Source: Peribacillus simplex
Lineage (GTDB): Bacteria > Bacillota > Bacilli > Bacillales > DSM-1321
Direction: 5' to 3'
Length of the DNA stretch: 64,000 nucleotides
NCBI RefSeq assembly: GCF_001578185.1
Contig: NZ_CP011008.1
Location: forward strand, 3,252,001-3,316,000
Shown: in pieces, positions 50,962 to 61,637 of the stretch
How the letters are laid out: each line of letters opens with the position of its first letter
How positions within the stretch are numbered: position 1 is the stretch's first letter
The notes under the pieces: model-generated
The model's database searches: none
Seen by the model: only the letters and a program-made list of their open reading frames with translations
What the model was told of the DNA's origin: nothing
Position numbers and translations under genes: made by a program

Positions 50962-53742
50962 TTAAATCCACTCTTCTATCATATCAGCCATTTCTATTAT
51001 TGAGGTTTGGTGCCAGTCGACTTGCGGAATGGCCTTTTGAAATTCAGAACCATATTTGGCAGTGACGATGCGGCGATCGAGAATAACCAAAATCCCTTTA
51101 TCTTCTGGAGTGCGTATAAGCCTGCCGAATCCTTGTCGGAACCTTAACAGCGCTTCTGGTAAAGAATACGCAGAGAAAGGATTGCGCCCTTGCTTCTCGA
51201 GAAGTTGGCACTTTGCTGCTGTCACTGGTTCATCCGGTGGAGAAAAAGGCAGCCTGACGATGATTAAACAAGATAAATCCTCGCCTGGAATATCGACTCC
51301 TTCCCAAAGGCTTGTTGTCCCAAAAAGGACGGCTTTCTCGAAGTTTTGGAAATTCCTGAGCAGCCTCATACGGCTTCCACCAGAAATCCCTTGTGCAAAG
51401 AGGGTGAACTCATCCAGAACCCCAGTGTCTTTGATGGAATAATAGGTTGCCCGCAGCATCTCATGCGAGGTGAATAATACCATCATCCTGCCTTTGGCTG
51501 CCTGAGCTGCGGCAATAATGTGGTTTGCCGCGGTTTCGGAAAATTCCTCCATTGATAAGCAATTGATATCCGGTATATCATTTGGAACCAGAACCTTTAC
51601 GAGTTCCTTATATGGAAAAGGCGAAGGAAACCTTGCTGTCTGCATTGGCTCATTCTCTAAACCGAGTTGTTCTTTAAAATAATTGAAAGAATCCTTCACG
51701 ACAAGGGTCGCTGATGTCATTACCACACTTTTTTGGTGCCCGAAATAGGAATCCCACAACCATTTACTTCCTGCAATCGGCTGAACCGTCAGTGTCACCC
51801 CATGCTGAGGTGCCGCATTCGTATAATCAAGCCAATATATATTCTCTTCATGCGGCTTAATGAAAAATTCATGTAAGGAGTCCCTTGTGTCCTGCAATTT
51901 TCCAAGCAGGACTTCGATATCATTTAAGTAAAACAATGAATTTTTCCCTAAGGGGGACTCATTATTCAATAAAAGAGCCAATCTTTTCTCTAACTCCGTA
52001 ATGATATACCCTAACAAGTCCACCAATCGCTCAGCCACCAGGATCGCTTTACCCCATCTACCATCATCAATTTTAAATGAAAGCCGTTTCGGACTCATGG
52101 AACGTGAAAGTTTTTCCGCCTGATTGGAGATGTAATAAAATAGCTGTTCGAATTCATAGGAGAAATCATTCAGCTTTTGGTCTAATTCATACGTCGGCTT
52201 CCCATCTGTCAGTCCCTTATTTAAGAGTAATCTGTCCAATTTGTACAATAATTGCTTTTGATCTGATGTCCCTATTCTGTTCAAAACCGTCTTCACCGAA
52301 ATATAGTTAAGTCTGCTTCCTAGTTGTTTAGATGCAGCCTGTTCCAAATGGTGTGCTTCATCGAGTATCAGATACCCTTTTTTGGGAATCAAGGCGTCTT
52401 CTGTCAGTAGATCCGTCATTAAAAATGAATGATTAGTAATGATGATATCCGCCTTGGCCGCCGTTCTTTTGGCCCTTTCAAAAAAGTCCAATTCAAGCCA
52501 GGGCTGTTTTAAACCGGCGTATGTAAGACCATCACTTTGCAGTCTATTCCAAAACAGCTGACCACCGCTTGTAAGATTCAATTCATCTTTATCTCCTGTT
52601 ACGGTTTCAGTAAGCCAAACCAATATCTGCATTTTCGTTAATGCCGTTTCATAATTATCTTCCTTTTCACGCAATGCCCTTTCAAACTTTGCCAAACTCA
52701 AATAATTACTTCTCCCCTTTAACAAAACAGCTTGAAAGGTGAAGGGAAGGATTGCCTTCAGCTTAGGAACCTCGTTTTGGAGAAGTTGATCCTGTAGCTG
52801 AAGCGTATATGTCGAAACGACGACCGGTTTTTGATGTTTTCTTGCAAAATAAACGGCTGGAAGCAGATAACCTAAGGATTTTCCAATACCTGTCCCAGCT
52901 TCAATGATTGCATCATGGCTGGATTCGAAGGAATGGTGAATCATGTTCATCATATCAAGCTGTCCGCTTCTTGCTTCAAAAGCCGGAAATGCACGTTGAA
53001 GCAAGGCTATTTTTTCCTCATTATCGAGCGGGAATTCTGACTCCGTGTCTTTATGATCACTTTCAACGACTGCCTTTTTAAATGCAAGGCCCCGATAAGT
53101 TATAAGTTCAGGTGAATGGACTTCTGCTTTAGCAAGTTTGCTTGCAATGCAAGCATCTATCAATTCGGAAATCTCACTTTGTAAGGAATAAGATAATCGA
53201 TATAACTGTTTAAGCGTCATCACTGGAAGTTTCATCAGCTTTTTTTTCAATTCCAACAATAATAAAGCGGTGGCATATGCATCACTATCCGCTTGATGGG
53301 GCCTGGAATGATCTAGGTTTTCTTCTTTAGCCAGTTGGTGCAGCTTGTATCCATCGGATGTTGGTTTTAATATTTTTGCTAACTCCACTGTATCAAGGGT
53401 GGAACCATAAAACGGCTCAAATCCACAGCGTACTAGTTCCTCCTGTAAAAAAGATAAGTCAAATAAAACATTATGGGCAACAAAACAAGCCCCTTCTATC
53501 AGCCGGGCAATATTTTCTGCGACATCTTCAAAGTCAGGTGCATTTTTTACCGTCTCGTTGCTTATTCCGGTCAATTCTTCAATAAACAAGGAAATTTCCT
53601 GACCAGGGTGGATGAATGTCGAGTATTCATCGACAATTTGGTCATTTTCGATGACCACGCCAGCAAATTGAATAATCCTATCCCCTTTTTTTGGGGAATT
53701 CCCTGTTGTTTCCAAATCAACCACTACATATCGTTGCGTCAT
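50962..53742 (-). CDS. dinG: DinG helicase with N-terminal DnaQ-like exonuclease
   Basis: A 926-aa fusion. Residues 1-170 are a DEDDh 3'-5' exonuclease (VVDLETTGNSPKKGDRIIQ, HNVLFDLSFL, HQADSDAYATALL). Residues 230-926 are an XPD-like helicase: GTGIGKSLGYLLPA Walker A, DEAHHLEQAA, SLWEGVDIPGEDL, RFRQGFGRLIR. In Firmicutes this arrangement lacks the iron-sulfur cysteine set of E. coli DinG, and the Staphylococcus protein acts mainly as a nuclease. ATG after GAGGTG. A separate gene from ypvA. Confidence 0.93.
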   Translation of the reverse strand: MTQRYVVVDLETTGNSPKKGDRIIQFAGVVIENDQIVDEYSTFIHPGQEISLFIEELTGISNETVKNAPDFEDVAENIARLIEGACFVAHNVLFDLSFLQEELVRCGFEPFYGSTLDTVELAKILKPTSDGYKLHQLAKEENLDHSRPHQADSDAYATALLLLELKKKLMKLPVMTLKQLYRLSYSLQSEISELIDACIASKLAKAEVHSPELITYRGLAFKKAVVESDHKDTESEFPLDNEEKIALLQRAFPAFEARSGQLDMMNMIHHSFESSHDAIIEAGTGIGKSLGYLLPAVYFARKHQKPVVVSTYTLQLQDQLLQNEVPKLKAILPFTFQAVLLKGRSNYLSLAKFERALREKEDNYETALTKMQILVWLTETVTGDKDELNLTSGGQLFWNRLQSDGLTYAGLKQPWLELDFFERAKRTAAKADIIITNHSFLMTDLLTEDALIPKKGYLILDEAHHLEQAASKQLGSRLNYISVKTVLNRIGTSDQKQLLYKLDRLLLNKGLTDGKPTYELDQKLNDFSYEFEQLFYYISNQAEKLSRSMSPKRLSFKIDDGRWGKAILVAERLVDLLGYIITELEKRLALLLNNESPLGKNSLFYLNDIEVLLGKLQDTRDSLHEFFIKPHEENIYWLDYTNAAPQHGVTLTVQPIAGSKWLWDSYFGHQKSVVMTSATLVVKDSFNYFKEQLGLENEPMQTARFPSPFPYKELVKVLVPNDIPDINCLSMEEFSETAANHIIAAAQAAKGRMMVLFTSHEMLRATYYSIKDTGVLDEFTLFAQGISGGSRMRLLRNFQNFEKAVLFGTTSLWEGVDIPGEDLSCLIIVRLPFSPPDEPVTAAKCQLLEKQGRNPFSAYSLPEALLRFRQGFGRLIRTPEDKGILVILDRRIVTAKYGSEFQKAIPQVDWHQTSIIEMADMIEEWI

Positions 53743-53897
53743 GAATTGTACACCTCAAACTTCGCTTTCTCCACTTCCTGATGGAATTCTCTTATCTTTT
53801 TTATACCATAATAATCGTAATAAAGGAAACAAGCCGTTCATCATGCCCATTCTAAAAAACAGGTTCCCCACGATTCCACCATTCATCATTAGACGAA

Positions 53898-53943
53898 AAG
53901 GGCCGGCACCCGTATGCATGATTCATGCACATGTGCCGGCCTT
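53898..53943 (-). terminator. Terminator of panBCD
   Basis: AAGGGCCGGCAC (53898-53909) and GTGCCGGCCTT (53933-53943) pair; the loop contains a further palindrome TGCATGATTCATGCA. It follows the panD stop by a few bases, with TTTTCG after it. Confidence 0.85.
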
Positions 53944-53947
53944 CCGC

Positions 53948-54331
53948 TTACATGATTGTTGCTGCAGGTTCGTTTGAAATCAGCTCAATGATTTTGTTGT
54001 TTTTATCCATAATCGCAACTTTTGGTTTGTGATCTCCCAGATCATTCTCGGATACCATCACGTAAGAAATGATAATCACGATATCATCCGGCTGCACCAG
54101 TCTTGCTGCCGCTCCGTTCAAACACACAACACCGCTCCCCCGTTCACCCGCAATTACATACGTTTCAAGTCGCGCACCATTATTATTATTCACGATGGCG
54201 ACTTTCTCGTTGGGCAGAATACCCACCGCATCAATTATGTCTTCATCAATTGTAATACTGCCAACATAGTTCAAATTAGCTTCAGTTACCCTGGCACGGT
54301 GGATTTTTCCATTCATCATCGTTCGAAACAT
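53948..54331 (-). CDS. panD: Aspartate 1-decarboxylase
   Basis: A 127-aa proenzyme. The self-cleavage site Gly-Ser is in [12 protein letters not shown] (Ser25 becomes the pyruvoyl group), and [18 protein letters not shown] and NGAAARL are conserved. It makes beta-alanine for pantothenate. ATG after AGGGGGG. It is last gene of panB-panC-panD. Confidence 0.96.
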   Translation of the reverse strand: MFRTMMNGKIHRARVTEANLNYVGSITIDEDIIDAVGILPNEKVAIVNNNNGARLETYVIAGERGSGVVCLNGAAARLVQPDDIVIIISYVMVSENDLGDHKPKVAIMDKNNKIIELISNEPAATIM

Positions 54332-54353
54332 TTAATTTCCCCCCTATCATTAT

Positions 54354-55202
54354 TTATTCTATATTTATAGTGATATTATCAATTAGCCTTGCATGCTTGA
54401 ACTTAATTGCCATTGCAATGATGACGTGTCCAGATAGCGTTTCAATTGGTTTAAGTTCCGGGTATTGATAGACTTCAATATAGTCGATCACTCCACTTGT
54501 ATGGGCACCAATATGTTCACTTACTAGAGCAGTGACGGCTGCAGCATTTCTTTCACCTGATTCAACCGCCTCTTTTGCCTTTAATAAACTTTGGTAGAGC
54601 TCTTTAGCTTCCATGCGTTCCTGAACTGATAGGTTTACATTTCGCGAGCTCTTCGCTAACCCATCTTCTTCGCGTACGGTATCTACAGCAACAAGCTGGA
54701 TCGGGAAATTAAAGTCTTGGATCAATCCATCTATCACGGCAACTTGCTGGGCATCCTTCTTACCGAAGTAAGCCCTATCAGGGAGGATGATATTGAAGAA
54801 CTTCGTTAAGACTGTCGCTACACCATCAAAGTGTCCAGGCCTTTGTTTTCCGCATAAACAATCCGTCCTGCTTTGGACAACAACTTTGACCGATGGTTCT
54901 TCACCATACATTTCGTGGACTGTTGGGTAGAAGAGATAATCCACTCCGGCCTTTGCTGCGACATTCTCATCCCGCTCCAAATCACGTGGATATGTTTCAA
55001 AATCCTCATTTGGTCCAAATTGCAACGGATTAACAAAAATACTCAATACCACAATATCATTTTCATTGCGCGCCTTTTCCAGAAGGGTAGCATGCCCCTG
55101 GTGTAAAAAGCCCATTGTCGGCACATAGCCAATGCTATTATGATGGCTTTTTTCCTCTCGGAGCGCCTGCTGCAACTCAGCTGCTGATGTAAAAGTTTTC
55201 AT
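54354..55202 (-). CDS. panC: Pantothenate synthetase
   Basis: A 282-aa enzyme with the nucleotidyltransferase HIGH-like motif [17 protein letters not shown] and the signature [19 protein letters not shown] and [12 protein letters not shown]. It joins pantoate to beta-alanine using ATP. It overlaps the panB stop by 4 nt and lies 22 nt upstream of panD. Confidence 0.96.
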   Translation of the reverse strand: MKTFTSAAELQQALREEKSHHNSIGYVPTMGFLHQGHATLLEKARNENDIVVLSIFVNPLQFGPNEDFETYPRDLERDENVAAKAGVDYLFYPTVHEMYGEEPSVKVVVQSRTDCLCGKQRPGHFDGVATVLTKFFNIILPDRAYFGKKDAQQVAVIDGLIQDFNFPIQLVAVDTVREEDGLAKSSRNVNLSVQERMEAKELYQSLLKAKEAVESGERNAAAVTALVSEHIGAHTSGVIDYIEVYQYPELKPIETLSGHVIIAMAIKFKHARLIDNITINIE

Positions 55203-56035
55203 CTTTTCCCTCCGTAAAGTTCTGTAAGCTGCTCTTCCTTCATCGTAAATGAATGTTCTTTCGACGGAAAATCTTTAGATTTCACTTCATTCACATACCT
55301 GTTTATCGATTGGCCAATCAGTTCATTGGCATCTCCATAAACTTTTACGAATTTTGCAACGCGATTTACTCCATACCTGATGACATCATGATAAACGAGG
55401 ACTTGACCATCCGTATCTGCACCTGCCCCAATTCCAATGGTCGGGATTCCCAAATTGCGTGTGGCGAGTTCTCCCACTTGATATGGTACACATTCAAATA
55501 CTACTGCCATCGCCCCCGCCGCTTCACACTTTTTCGCATCTTCCACGAGCTGTGCCGCAGCATCGGCGTCTTTTCCTTGCACTTTATATCCGCCAAGAAC
55601 TCCGACTGATTGAGGAGTCAAGCCAAGATGGGCTACAACCGGAATGCCTGCCTTCGTCAATGCTGATATTTTTTCAATAACATCATCTGCTCCCTCAAGC
55701 TTCACGGCATCAGCATGACCTTCCTGCATGATACGGGCTGCATTCTTGAGTGTTTCATCCATAGACAGGTGATAGCTCATAAAGGGCATATCGGTCACGA
55801 CAAATGTATTTGGGGCCCCGCGTTTTACTGCCTTTGTATGATGGATCATGTCATTCACCGTAACAGGGATGGTTGATTCATAACCCAAAACGACCATTCC
55901 TAAAGAATCGCCGACTAAAATCATGTCTACACCTGATTGTTCCGCTAACTTTGCTGACGGAAAATCATAAGCCGTAAGCATGACAATTTTCTCTTGATTT
56001 TGTTTCATTTTCAAAAAATCCCCGGACAATTTCAT
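55199..56035 (-). CDS. panB: Ketopantoate hydroxymethyltransferase
   Basis: A 278-aa TIM-barrel enzyme. Landmarks: [35 protein letters not shown], the catalytic Glu segment [20 protein letters not shown], and [26 protein letters not shown]. First step from alpha-ketoisovalerate to pantoate. Its GGAGGA ribosome site is exactly complementary to an upstream TCCTCC (see the regulatory entry). Confidence 0.96.
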   Translation of the reverse strand: MKLSGDFLKMKQNQEKIVMLTAYDFPSAKLAEQSGVDMILVGDSLGMVVLGYESTIPVTVNDMIHHTKAVKRGAPNTFVVTDMPFMSYHLSMDETLKNAARIMQEGHADAVKLEGADDVIEKISALTKAGIPVVAHLGLTPQSVGVLGGYKVQGKDADAAAQLVEDAKKCEAAGAMAVVFECVPYQVGELATRNLGIPTIGIGAGADTDGQVLVYHDVIRYGVNRVAKFVKVYGDANELIGQSINRYVNEVKSKDFPSKEHSFTMKEEQLTELYGGKR

Positions 56036-56041
56036 TACGTT

Positions 56042-56061
56042 TCCTCCTTTTTGATGGAGGA
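56042..56061 (-). promoter_or_regulatory. panB Shine-Dalgarno-sequestering hairpin
   Basis: In the mRNA the 6-nt UCCUCC (plus-strand 56056-56061) pairs exactly with the panB ribosome site GGAGGA (plus-strand 56042-56047) across an 8-nt loop AUCAAAAA. The start codon is 6 nt downstream. Formation would mask the site. Confidence 0.5.
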
Positions 56062-56109
56062 GATGAAAACATCAGCGTTACAAAAACTGGTGTCTATACA
56101 TTCATACGC

Positions 56110-56202
56110 AAAAAAAAGACTGACTAAAAAAGTAACTGTTTCCAACGAAAAATGGTTTAAAAACCATATATCGTTCAAAAAACAGCACTTGTCTTTTTAG
56201 CC
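56110..56202 (-). terminator. Long imperfect hairpin with T8 between birA and panB
   Basis: Arms of about 37-40 nt (56122-56158 and 56162-56202) can pair imperfectly, with tip ATGGTTT/AAACCAT, and are followed on the minus strand by eight T (56110-56117). It ends the birA transcript or acts as an attenuator before panB. Bases 56203-56381 contain no gene and presumably include nothing but leader sequence. Confidence 0.55.
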
Positions 56203-56381
56203 AATCCCTTTGTTCCATCAGAAGTTTCATCCCTCCGTCCCAGTCCAATTCTCTGGATCAAGGCAGATTTTCAAATAATTTGGTATTTATGGGGGTGCAG
56301 TTCACATGAGATACTGCCCACTTGAATTATATCAAGCCAAATTCAAAAATTCTATTTATTTTTCACGAATTTGACAAAAAT

Positions 56382-57362
56382 CTACTGAATTTCAATATCT
56401 GCTGAATAAATCGAATGTACGGTTCCTTTTCCGTCTTCAAGGAGTAAAACGCCTGAATCCGTTATGCCCAATGCCTTTCCAACAATCGTATCATTGACAG
56501 TACTGGCTTTGATAACCTGTCCAAGGCTGATCGCATAACTCTCCCATAATTCCTTTATTGGCATGAAGCCTTCATTTAAATAGAGGTCGTACAAGTTTTC
56601 CAGACGAAACAATGCTCTTTGAATGACCTTGGACCTTGAAACCGTTTCTCCACTTTCTATGAAAAGGGACGACGCTTTTCCGTGCAGATCTTCCGGAAAA
56701 TCCACCAATTTCTGATTGATATTCATTCCAATCCCGATAATGACAGAATGGATCCTATCCGATTCCGCCTGCATCTCCGTCAGGATGCCTACCACTTTCT
56801 TACGATTCACCAAAATATCATTCGGCCATTTTATTTGTGGTTTTAAATCAGTTGTATCCTCTATCGCCTGTGCCACAGCGACCGCGGCCAATAATGTCAG
56901 TTGAGGAGCCTCATGAATCGGAATTTTCGGTCTTAGGATTAGACTCATCCAAATGCCGCTGAATTTTGGGGAATGCCAAGATCTCATCAATCTTCCTTTT
57001 CCGGATAACTGCTCCTCGGCAACGACGAGCGTCCCCTCCTGAACTCCTTCATTCGCTAATTGATGCGCAATTTTTTGAGTGGATTCCACTGTTTCTTGAT
57101 AGTGGATCATCTTGCCGATTGTTTTTGTTTCCAGACCAAGTTGTATTTCGCTTTCGGACACTTTTTCTGGCGCTGATATAATTCGATAGCCTTTTTTCCT
57201 AACGGCTTCAACATTATAACCTTCACTGCGCAAGTCTTCTATATGCTTCCAGACCGCTGTACGCGAACAGCCAATATATTCAGCAATTTCCTGACCGGAT
57301 TTAAATGCACCATCTGCTTTTGAGAGGGCTTCCATCAGCTTTGTTCTTAACTCAGATTGCAT
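56382..57362 (-). CDS. birA: Biotin-protein ligase / biotin repressor
   Basis: A protein of about 326 aa. The N-terminal winged helix (EYIGCSRTAVWKHIEDLRSEGY) is followed by the ligase core with GKGRLMRSWHSPKFSGIWMS and KWPNDILVNRKKV (catalytic lysine), and a C-terminal SH3-like domain. It biotinylates acetyl-CoA carboxylase carrier and represses biotin genes. The start is the ATG at 57362, 8 nt after AGAGGTGG, overlapping the cca end by 16 nt; the GTG at 57374 is within the site. Confidence 0.95.
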   Translation of the reverse strand: MQSELRTKLMEALSKADGAFKSGQEIAEYIGCSRTAVWKHIEDLRSEGYNVEAVRKKGYRIISAPEKVSESEIQLGLETKTIGKMIHYQETVESTQKIAHQLANEGVQEGTLVVAEEQLSGKGRLMRSWHSPKFSGIWMSLILRPKIPIHEAPQLTLLAAVAVAQAIEDTTDLKPQIKWPNDILVNRKKVVGILTEMQAESDRIHSVIIGIGMNINQKLVDFPEDLHGKASSLFIESGETVSRSKVIQRALFRLENLYDLYLNEGFMPIKELWESYAISLGQVIKASTVNDTIVGKALGITDSGVLLLEDGKGTVHSIYSADIEIQ

Positions 57363-58540
57363 TTTTCCAGCCACCTCTTTATTTCTTCTTTATCATTTCT
57401 TAATTCTTCATTCAAGACAGCTTTCAATATTATTTCCAAGTATTCTTTCACCCATGGACCTGGTTTTTCTTGATGCCAAATTAATAAATCCGTCCCTTTA
57501 ACGGCAAGATCCGACATATCCTTTATAATGAGTTCATTATATCGGTGATGGGCGTTCTCCTCTGCATCCGTTACATTTCCCCCTGTCAGGGCTGCCTTGA
57601 CTTTAGCAGCTTGTACAGTTATGCCCTGACCTGCCTGAAATACATCGATGGTTGAATTTTCAAAGGATGGTTCTTTCTTCACCAGCTTTATGATACGTTG
57701 GACGTTCCTTATTGTTTTCAATGGCAGCTTCCATGCCCTTAATGCCTCTTCCATGTCCTGATCACTTGTATGAACCATGATTATAGACCATATTTCTGTG
57801 GCTTTTAGCTGATGAAGCGGAAGATTTAGTAATTTCCCTAAATGATCCTTCTTACTGGAGAATTGAGGAAGGTATTGATATAATCCGCTTTCTAGCAAGA
57901 GTGAGAAAGCCCTTTTTTTATTGATGCCGGTCAATAGCTTCTCAAATTCAACCAGGATTCTTTCGACAGCTATTTCACTGATGATCTGGGCGTTCTCTTT
58001 AAGGGAATCAAAAGATTCTTGATCCAATTCAAAATCAAGTTGACTGACGAACCTTAATGCACGCATCATTCTCAAAGCATCCTCATGAAACCTTTCGTGC
58101 GGGTTGCCAACCGTGATAATCCTTTTTTCTGCTAAATCATGTCTACCATTAAATGGATCGATAATATTACCGGACTTATCCATTGCCATTGCGTTCATTG
58201 TAAAATCCCTTCTCTGTAAATCCTCAGTCAAAGAACGGACAAATTGCACAGAATCAGGTCTCCGGAAGTCCGAATAATCGCTTTCTGTTCTAAAAGTCGT
58301 AATTTCGTATGTACCCGAATCCGCAATTACAAGCACTGTTCCATGGTCAATCCCGATATCAGCCGTTTTTGGAAAAATCCTTTTGATTTCCTGGGGTGTT
58401 GCGGAAGTAGCGATGTCCACATCGTTGATGGGACTGCCGAGGATATAATCCCTCACAGAGCCACCAACGAAATAGGCCTCGAATCCTGCTTTTTCAATTA
58501 ATTCAAGAATGGGTACTGATTTTAAGAATAACTGATCCAT
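57347..58540 (-). CDS. cca: CCA-adding tRNA nucleotidyltransferase
   Basis: A 397-aa class II enzyme. It has the polymerase-beta-type GGSVRDYILG and DVDIATSATP, the RRDFTMNAMAMD motif and EDALRMMRALRFVSQL. It adds or repairs the CCA 3' end of tRNA. The start is the ATG at 58540; the ATG at 58546 directly abuts AAGGAGGGG. It overlaps birA. Confidence 0.94.
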   Translation of the reverse strand: MDQLFLKSVPILELIEKAGFEAYFVGGSVRDYILGSPINDVDIATSATPQEIKRIFPKTADIGIDHGTVLVIADSGTYEITTFRTESDYSDFRRPDSVQFVRSLTEDLQRRDFTMNAMAMDKSGNIIDPFNGRHDLAEKRIITVGNPHERFHEDALRMMRALRFVSQLDFELDQESFDSLKENAQIISEIAVERILVEFEKLLTGINKKRAFSLLLESGLYQYLPQFSSKKDHLGKLLNLPLHQLKATEIWSIIMVHTSDQDMEEALRAWKLPLKTIRNVQRIIKLVKKEPSFENSTIDVFQAGQGITVQAAKVKAALTGGNVTDAEENAHHRYNELIIKDMSDLAVKGTDLLIWHQEKPGPWVKEYLEIILKAVLNEELRNDKEEIKRWLEKCNLS

Positions 58541-58553
58541 CAGCATCCCCTCC

Positions 58554-59693
58554 TTATTTCATAGATTTTCCTTCAAGTGCTTTAATGTAGATGGCTTCAT
58601 ACTCTGACATGATTGTATCCGAGTGAAAATCGGTGTTGGCCCTTTTCAGCGCAGCCTCTGAAAAACGTTTATGTAAAACCGGGTCGCTTAAAAGCCCAAT
58701 CGCTTTTTCAGCAACCGTTTTAACATCTCCCAATTCACAAATATAACCAGTCTCACCATCAACGATGACCTCCGGAATCCCTCCGATATTCGTTCCGATA
58801 CAAGGAACTCCACATGCCATCGCCTCGAGCAGCACAAGTCCGAAACTCTCTTTTTCCGATAACAGGAATATCACATCACTGATTGAATATAATTCGGCAA
58901 GGTTATCCTGCTTACCAAGAAACAAAACCGATTCATCGATTCCAAAATCTTTAGCCAATTTCAATACGGTTGTAACTTCCGGACCGTCCCCTACGAGTAG
59001 AAGCTTAGCGGGCATATCCTTTTGAGTTAAATAAAATGCCTGGATGACGTCTTTCACACGCTTGACCGAACGAAAATTCGATACATGTATGATCACTTTT
59101 TCATTTTCCCTTATACCGTATTCATCCCTTAGATATTCGGAGTTCGTTTTATGGTAATCCCTTTCATCAATAAAATTATAAACGGTTTTTATTTCCTTAT
59201 CCGGAGCGATTAAATCATGCGTTTCCTGCACAAGAGAATTAGATACCCCTGTAACTACATCGGATTGCTCTATCCCGAATTTTATCAAATTGGTCAATGA
59301 GGGATCATGCCCTAATACCGTTATGTCCGTACCATGCAGTGTGGTCACGATCTTTACTTCATTACCTGACATCTGCTTTGCAAGGATTGCACAGACAGCA
59401 TGCGGAATCGCATAATGAACGTGAAGGATATCTAATTTCTCCCGTTTTACGACATCCGCAATCTTGCTCGCAAGTGCCAGGTCATATGGTGGATATTGAA
59501 AGACTGAGTACGAGTTCACTTCAACTTGGTGATAAAAAATATTGCAGTACATCTTATTCAAGCGAAAAGGAAGGCTTGAAGAAATGAAATGTATCTCATG
59601 TCCTTTTTCTGCAAGCATCTTGCCTAATTCAGTTGCTACGACACCAGAACCCCCAACTGTAGGGTAACAGGTAATTCCAATTTTTAATTTCAT
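58554..59693 (-). CDS. bshA: Bacillithiol synthesis glycosyltransferase BshA
   Basis: A 379-aa GT4 glycosyltransferase: [20 protein letters not shown] at the N-terminus, [10 protein letters not shown], and the C-terminal nucleotide-sugar motif [19 protein letters not shown]. It joins GlcNAc from UDP-GlcNAc to L-malate, first step of bacillithiol. It lies 4 nt downstream of bshB1, so both steps are encoded together. Confidence 0.95.
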   Translation of the reverse strand: MKLKIGITCYPTVGGSGVVATELGKMLAEKGHEIHFISSSLPFRLNKMYCNIFYHQVEVNSYSVFQYPPYDLALASKIADVVKREKLDILHVHYAIPHAVCAILAKQMSGNEVKIVTTLHGTDITVLGHDPSLTNLIKFGIEQSDVVTGVSNSLVQETHDLIAPDKEIKTVYNFIDERDYHKTNSEYLRDEYGIRENEKVIIHVSNFRSVKRVKDVIQAFYLTQKDMPAKLLLVGDGPEVTTVLKLAKDFGIDESVLFLGKQDNLAELYSISDVIFLLSEKESFGLVLLEAMACGVPCIGTNIGGIPEVIVDGETGYICELGDVKTVAEKAIGLLSDPVLHKRFSEAALKRANTDFHSDTIMSEYEAIYIKALEGKSMK

Positions 59694-59697
59694 AAGA

Positions 59698-60411
59698 TTA
59701 TTTTTCTCCTAACAAGTCGGCATCGATCAGTAGCGGTTTTTTTGTCATGAATCCTTCCGCATAGGCGACACCCACTTCTTTTCCGAACATCCGCTCCCGT
59801 GCCTCCACAGTTTCGATATAGCCATTCACTAGCGGGGTTTCAACAGTTACATCACTTTTTTCGAATTGGCTGCCATATGCTCTAAGGCTATCCAGCTTTT
59901 TCGTTATTGAAGAAGTGATGTCCACTACGAAGTCCGGTTTGTGAAAACCATTTATCATATAATAGTACATATTTTGGACACGATGAGAACCAAGTCCATT
60001 TTCTTCCATATACTTTTTGACTCCTGCCGAAAAAACTGCTTCTTCCACTAATTTGGCACAGTTTCCATGATCGGGATGGCGATCTTCCAAAAAAGGTGCA
60101 AATACAAGTGCAGGTTTATATTTACGGATCACCTTAATGATTTGATCTATGTACTCCGCTTTCATATATAAACCCCGGTCAGGTAAATCAAGGGAAATCC
60201 TCTTCGCCCCAAGGATTTCTGCAGCATTTCGTGCTTCCTCTTGCCGTAATGGAACGGTTCCATTGGATGACATTTCAGCTTTTGTCAAATCACAAATGAC
60301 AATTTCCCTGCCTTGTTGCACATATTTAGCAATCGTGCCTCCCATACCGATTTCAACATCATCCGCATGTGCGCCGAAAGCCAGGATATCTATATTACTT
60401 TTGTTTATCAT
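59698..60411 (-). CDS. bshB1: GlcNAc-malate deacetylase BshB1
   Basis: A 237-aa zinc-dependent LmbE-like deacetylase: [20 protein letters not shown] (AHPDD-type motif with His and Asp ligands), [19 protein letters not shown] segment [18 protein letters not shown]. It deacetylates GlcNAc-Mal in bacillithiol synthesis. It overlaps the mgsA end by 17 nt. Confidence 0.94.
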   Translation of the reverse strand: MINKSNIDILAFGAHADDVEIGMGGTIAKYVQQGREIVICDLTKAEMSSNGTVPLRQEEARNAAEILGAKRISLDLPDRGLYMKAEYIDQIIKVIRKYKPALVFAPFLEDRHPDHGNCAKLVEEAVFSAGVKKYMEENGLGSHRVQNMYYYMINGFHKPDFVVDITSSITKKLDSLRAYGSQFEKSDVTVETPLVNGYIETVEARERMFGKEVGVAYAEGFMTKKPLLIDADLLGEK

Positions 60412-60820
60412 TTATCTCACCTTGTTTTTTCCGTAGTTTAAGCCAATCCATATACCCATGTTTCAAACCTTGTATCAGTACTTCTGCCGTGCCCATATTG
60501 GTCGCTAAGGGAATTTCATAGACATCGGAAAGGCGTATAAGCGCTGATACATCAGGTTCATGTGGCTGTGATGTCAAAGGGTCGCGGAAAAATAGGATCA
60601 TATCCATTTCTCCGCGTGCAATCATTGCACCTATTTCTTGATCTCCACCAAGAGGTCCCGAATGAAAGCGATGGACAGGCAGTGATACTTCTTCCATAAT
60701 TCGTTTTCCGGTCGTACCTGTAGCAAATAATTCATGCTGCTCGAATACAGCTTTATAAGCTGTTACAAATTGAATGATATCTTCCTTTTTCTTATCATGG
60801 GCAATTAAGGCAATCCTCAT
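60395..60820 (-). CDS. mgsA: Methylglyoxal synthase
   Basis: A 141-aa protein with [23 protein letters not shown] and [19 protein letters not shown] containing the catalytic aspartates. It converts dihydroxyacetone phosphate to methylglyoxal. The ATG at 60820 follows GGGAG; upstream frame to 60868 overlaps dapB. Bacillithiol, made by the next genes, helps detoxify methylglyoxal, a possible reason for the linkage. Confidence 0.94.
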   Translation of the reverse strand: MRIALIAHDKKKEDIIQFVTAYKAVFEQHELFATGTTGKRIMEEVSLPVHRFHSGPLGGDQEIGAMIARGEMDMILFFRDPLTSQPHEPDVSALIRLSDVYEIPLATNMGTAEVLIQGLKHGYMDWLKLRKKQGEINDKQK

Positions 60821-60836
60821 CGTATATCTCCCATCC

Positions 60837-61637
60837 CTATTCGACAATATTTTCCAGGCCGTATACAAGAATATCCAATTTCATGACGGTATCGACCGCG
60901 AGTTTGACCCCTGACATGAAGGATGCCCGATTAAAGGAATCATGCCGAACCGTCAATAGCTCTCCATCACTACCGAAAAGCACCTGTTGATGAGCAACCA
61001 GTCCCGGAAGCCGTACACTATGGATATGCATGCCATCTACATTTGCCCCTCTTGCCCCCTGAATGGTTTCTTTTTCATCAGGGTGCCCCTGTTGTTTCAT
61101 TTCACGTACAGCAGCAATCATATCTGCCGTTTTGGAAGCAGTCCCCGAAGGTGCATCCAGTTTTTGATCATGATGCATTTCTATGATTTCCACATCCGGG
61201 AAATACTTTGCAGCCATTTGTGAAAACTTCATCATCAAAATGGCTCCAATTGCAAAGTTTGGCGCGATGATGCAACCGATGCCCTTTTCTTTTGTTAACG
61301 AATCCAGCTTCGCTAAATCTTCCTTTGTAAAACCTGTCGTTCCCACTACAGGCCGGATGCCATGGTTAAGTGCCATTTCGGTATGAAACATCCCCACTTC
61401 AGGTGTGGTTAAATCAATCAATACGTCAGCTTTTACAGAAGAAAAACATTCATTTATATCCGAATAAACAGGTGCTTCAATACCTTGAAAACCTTCTATT
61501 GTGGAGAGGCTTACCCCGTTATGCTTACGATCTATGACAGCTGCCAATTCAAATCCTTCTGTCCTATGTACAAGCTTCACCGCTTCATTTCCCATTCTGC
61601 CACGAGGACCAGCCACGATCACTTTTACTTTACTCAT
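60837..61637 (-). CDS. dapB: 4-hydroxy-tetrahydrodipicolinate reductase
   Basis: A 266-aa enzyme. The NAD(P) site is [15 protein letters not shown] and the substrate loop [18 protein letters not shown] with catalytic His. It serves lysine and diaminopimelate synthesis. The start is ATG at 61637 after GAGGGTGAAGG; the frame to 61739 overlaps ypjD and is not used. Confidence 0.96.
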   Translation of the reverse strand: MSKVKVIVAGPRGRMGNEAVKLVHRTEGFELAAVIDRKHNGVSLSTIEGFQGIEAPVYSDINECFSSVKADVLIDLTTPEVGMFHTEMALNHGIRPVVGTTGFTKEDLAKLDSLTKEKGIGCIIAPNFAIGAILMMKFSQMAAKYFPDVEIIEMHHDQKLDAPSGTASKTADMIAAVREMKQQGHPDEKETIQGARGANVDGMHIHSVRLPGLVAHQQVLFGSDGELLTVRHDSFNRASFMSGVKLAVDTVMKLDILVYGLENIVE

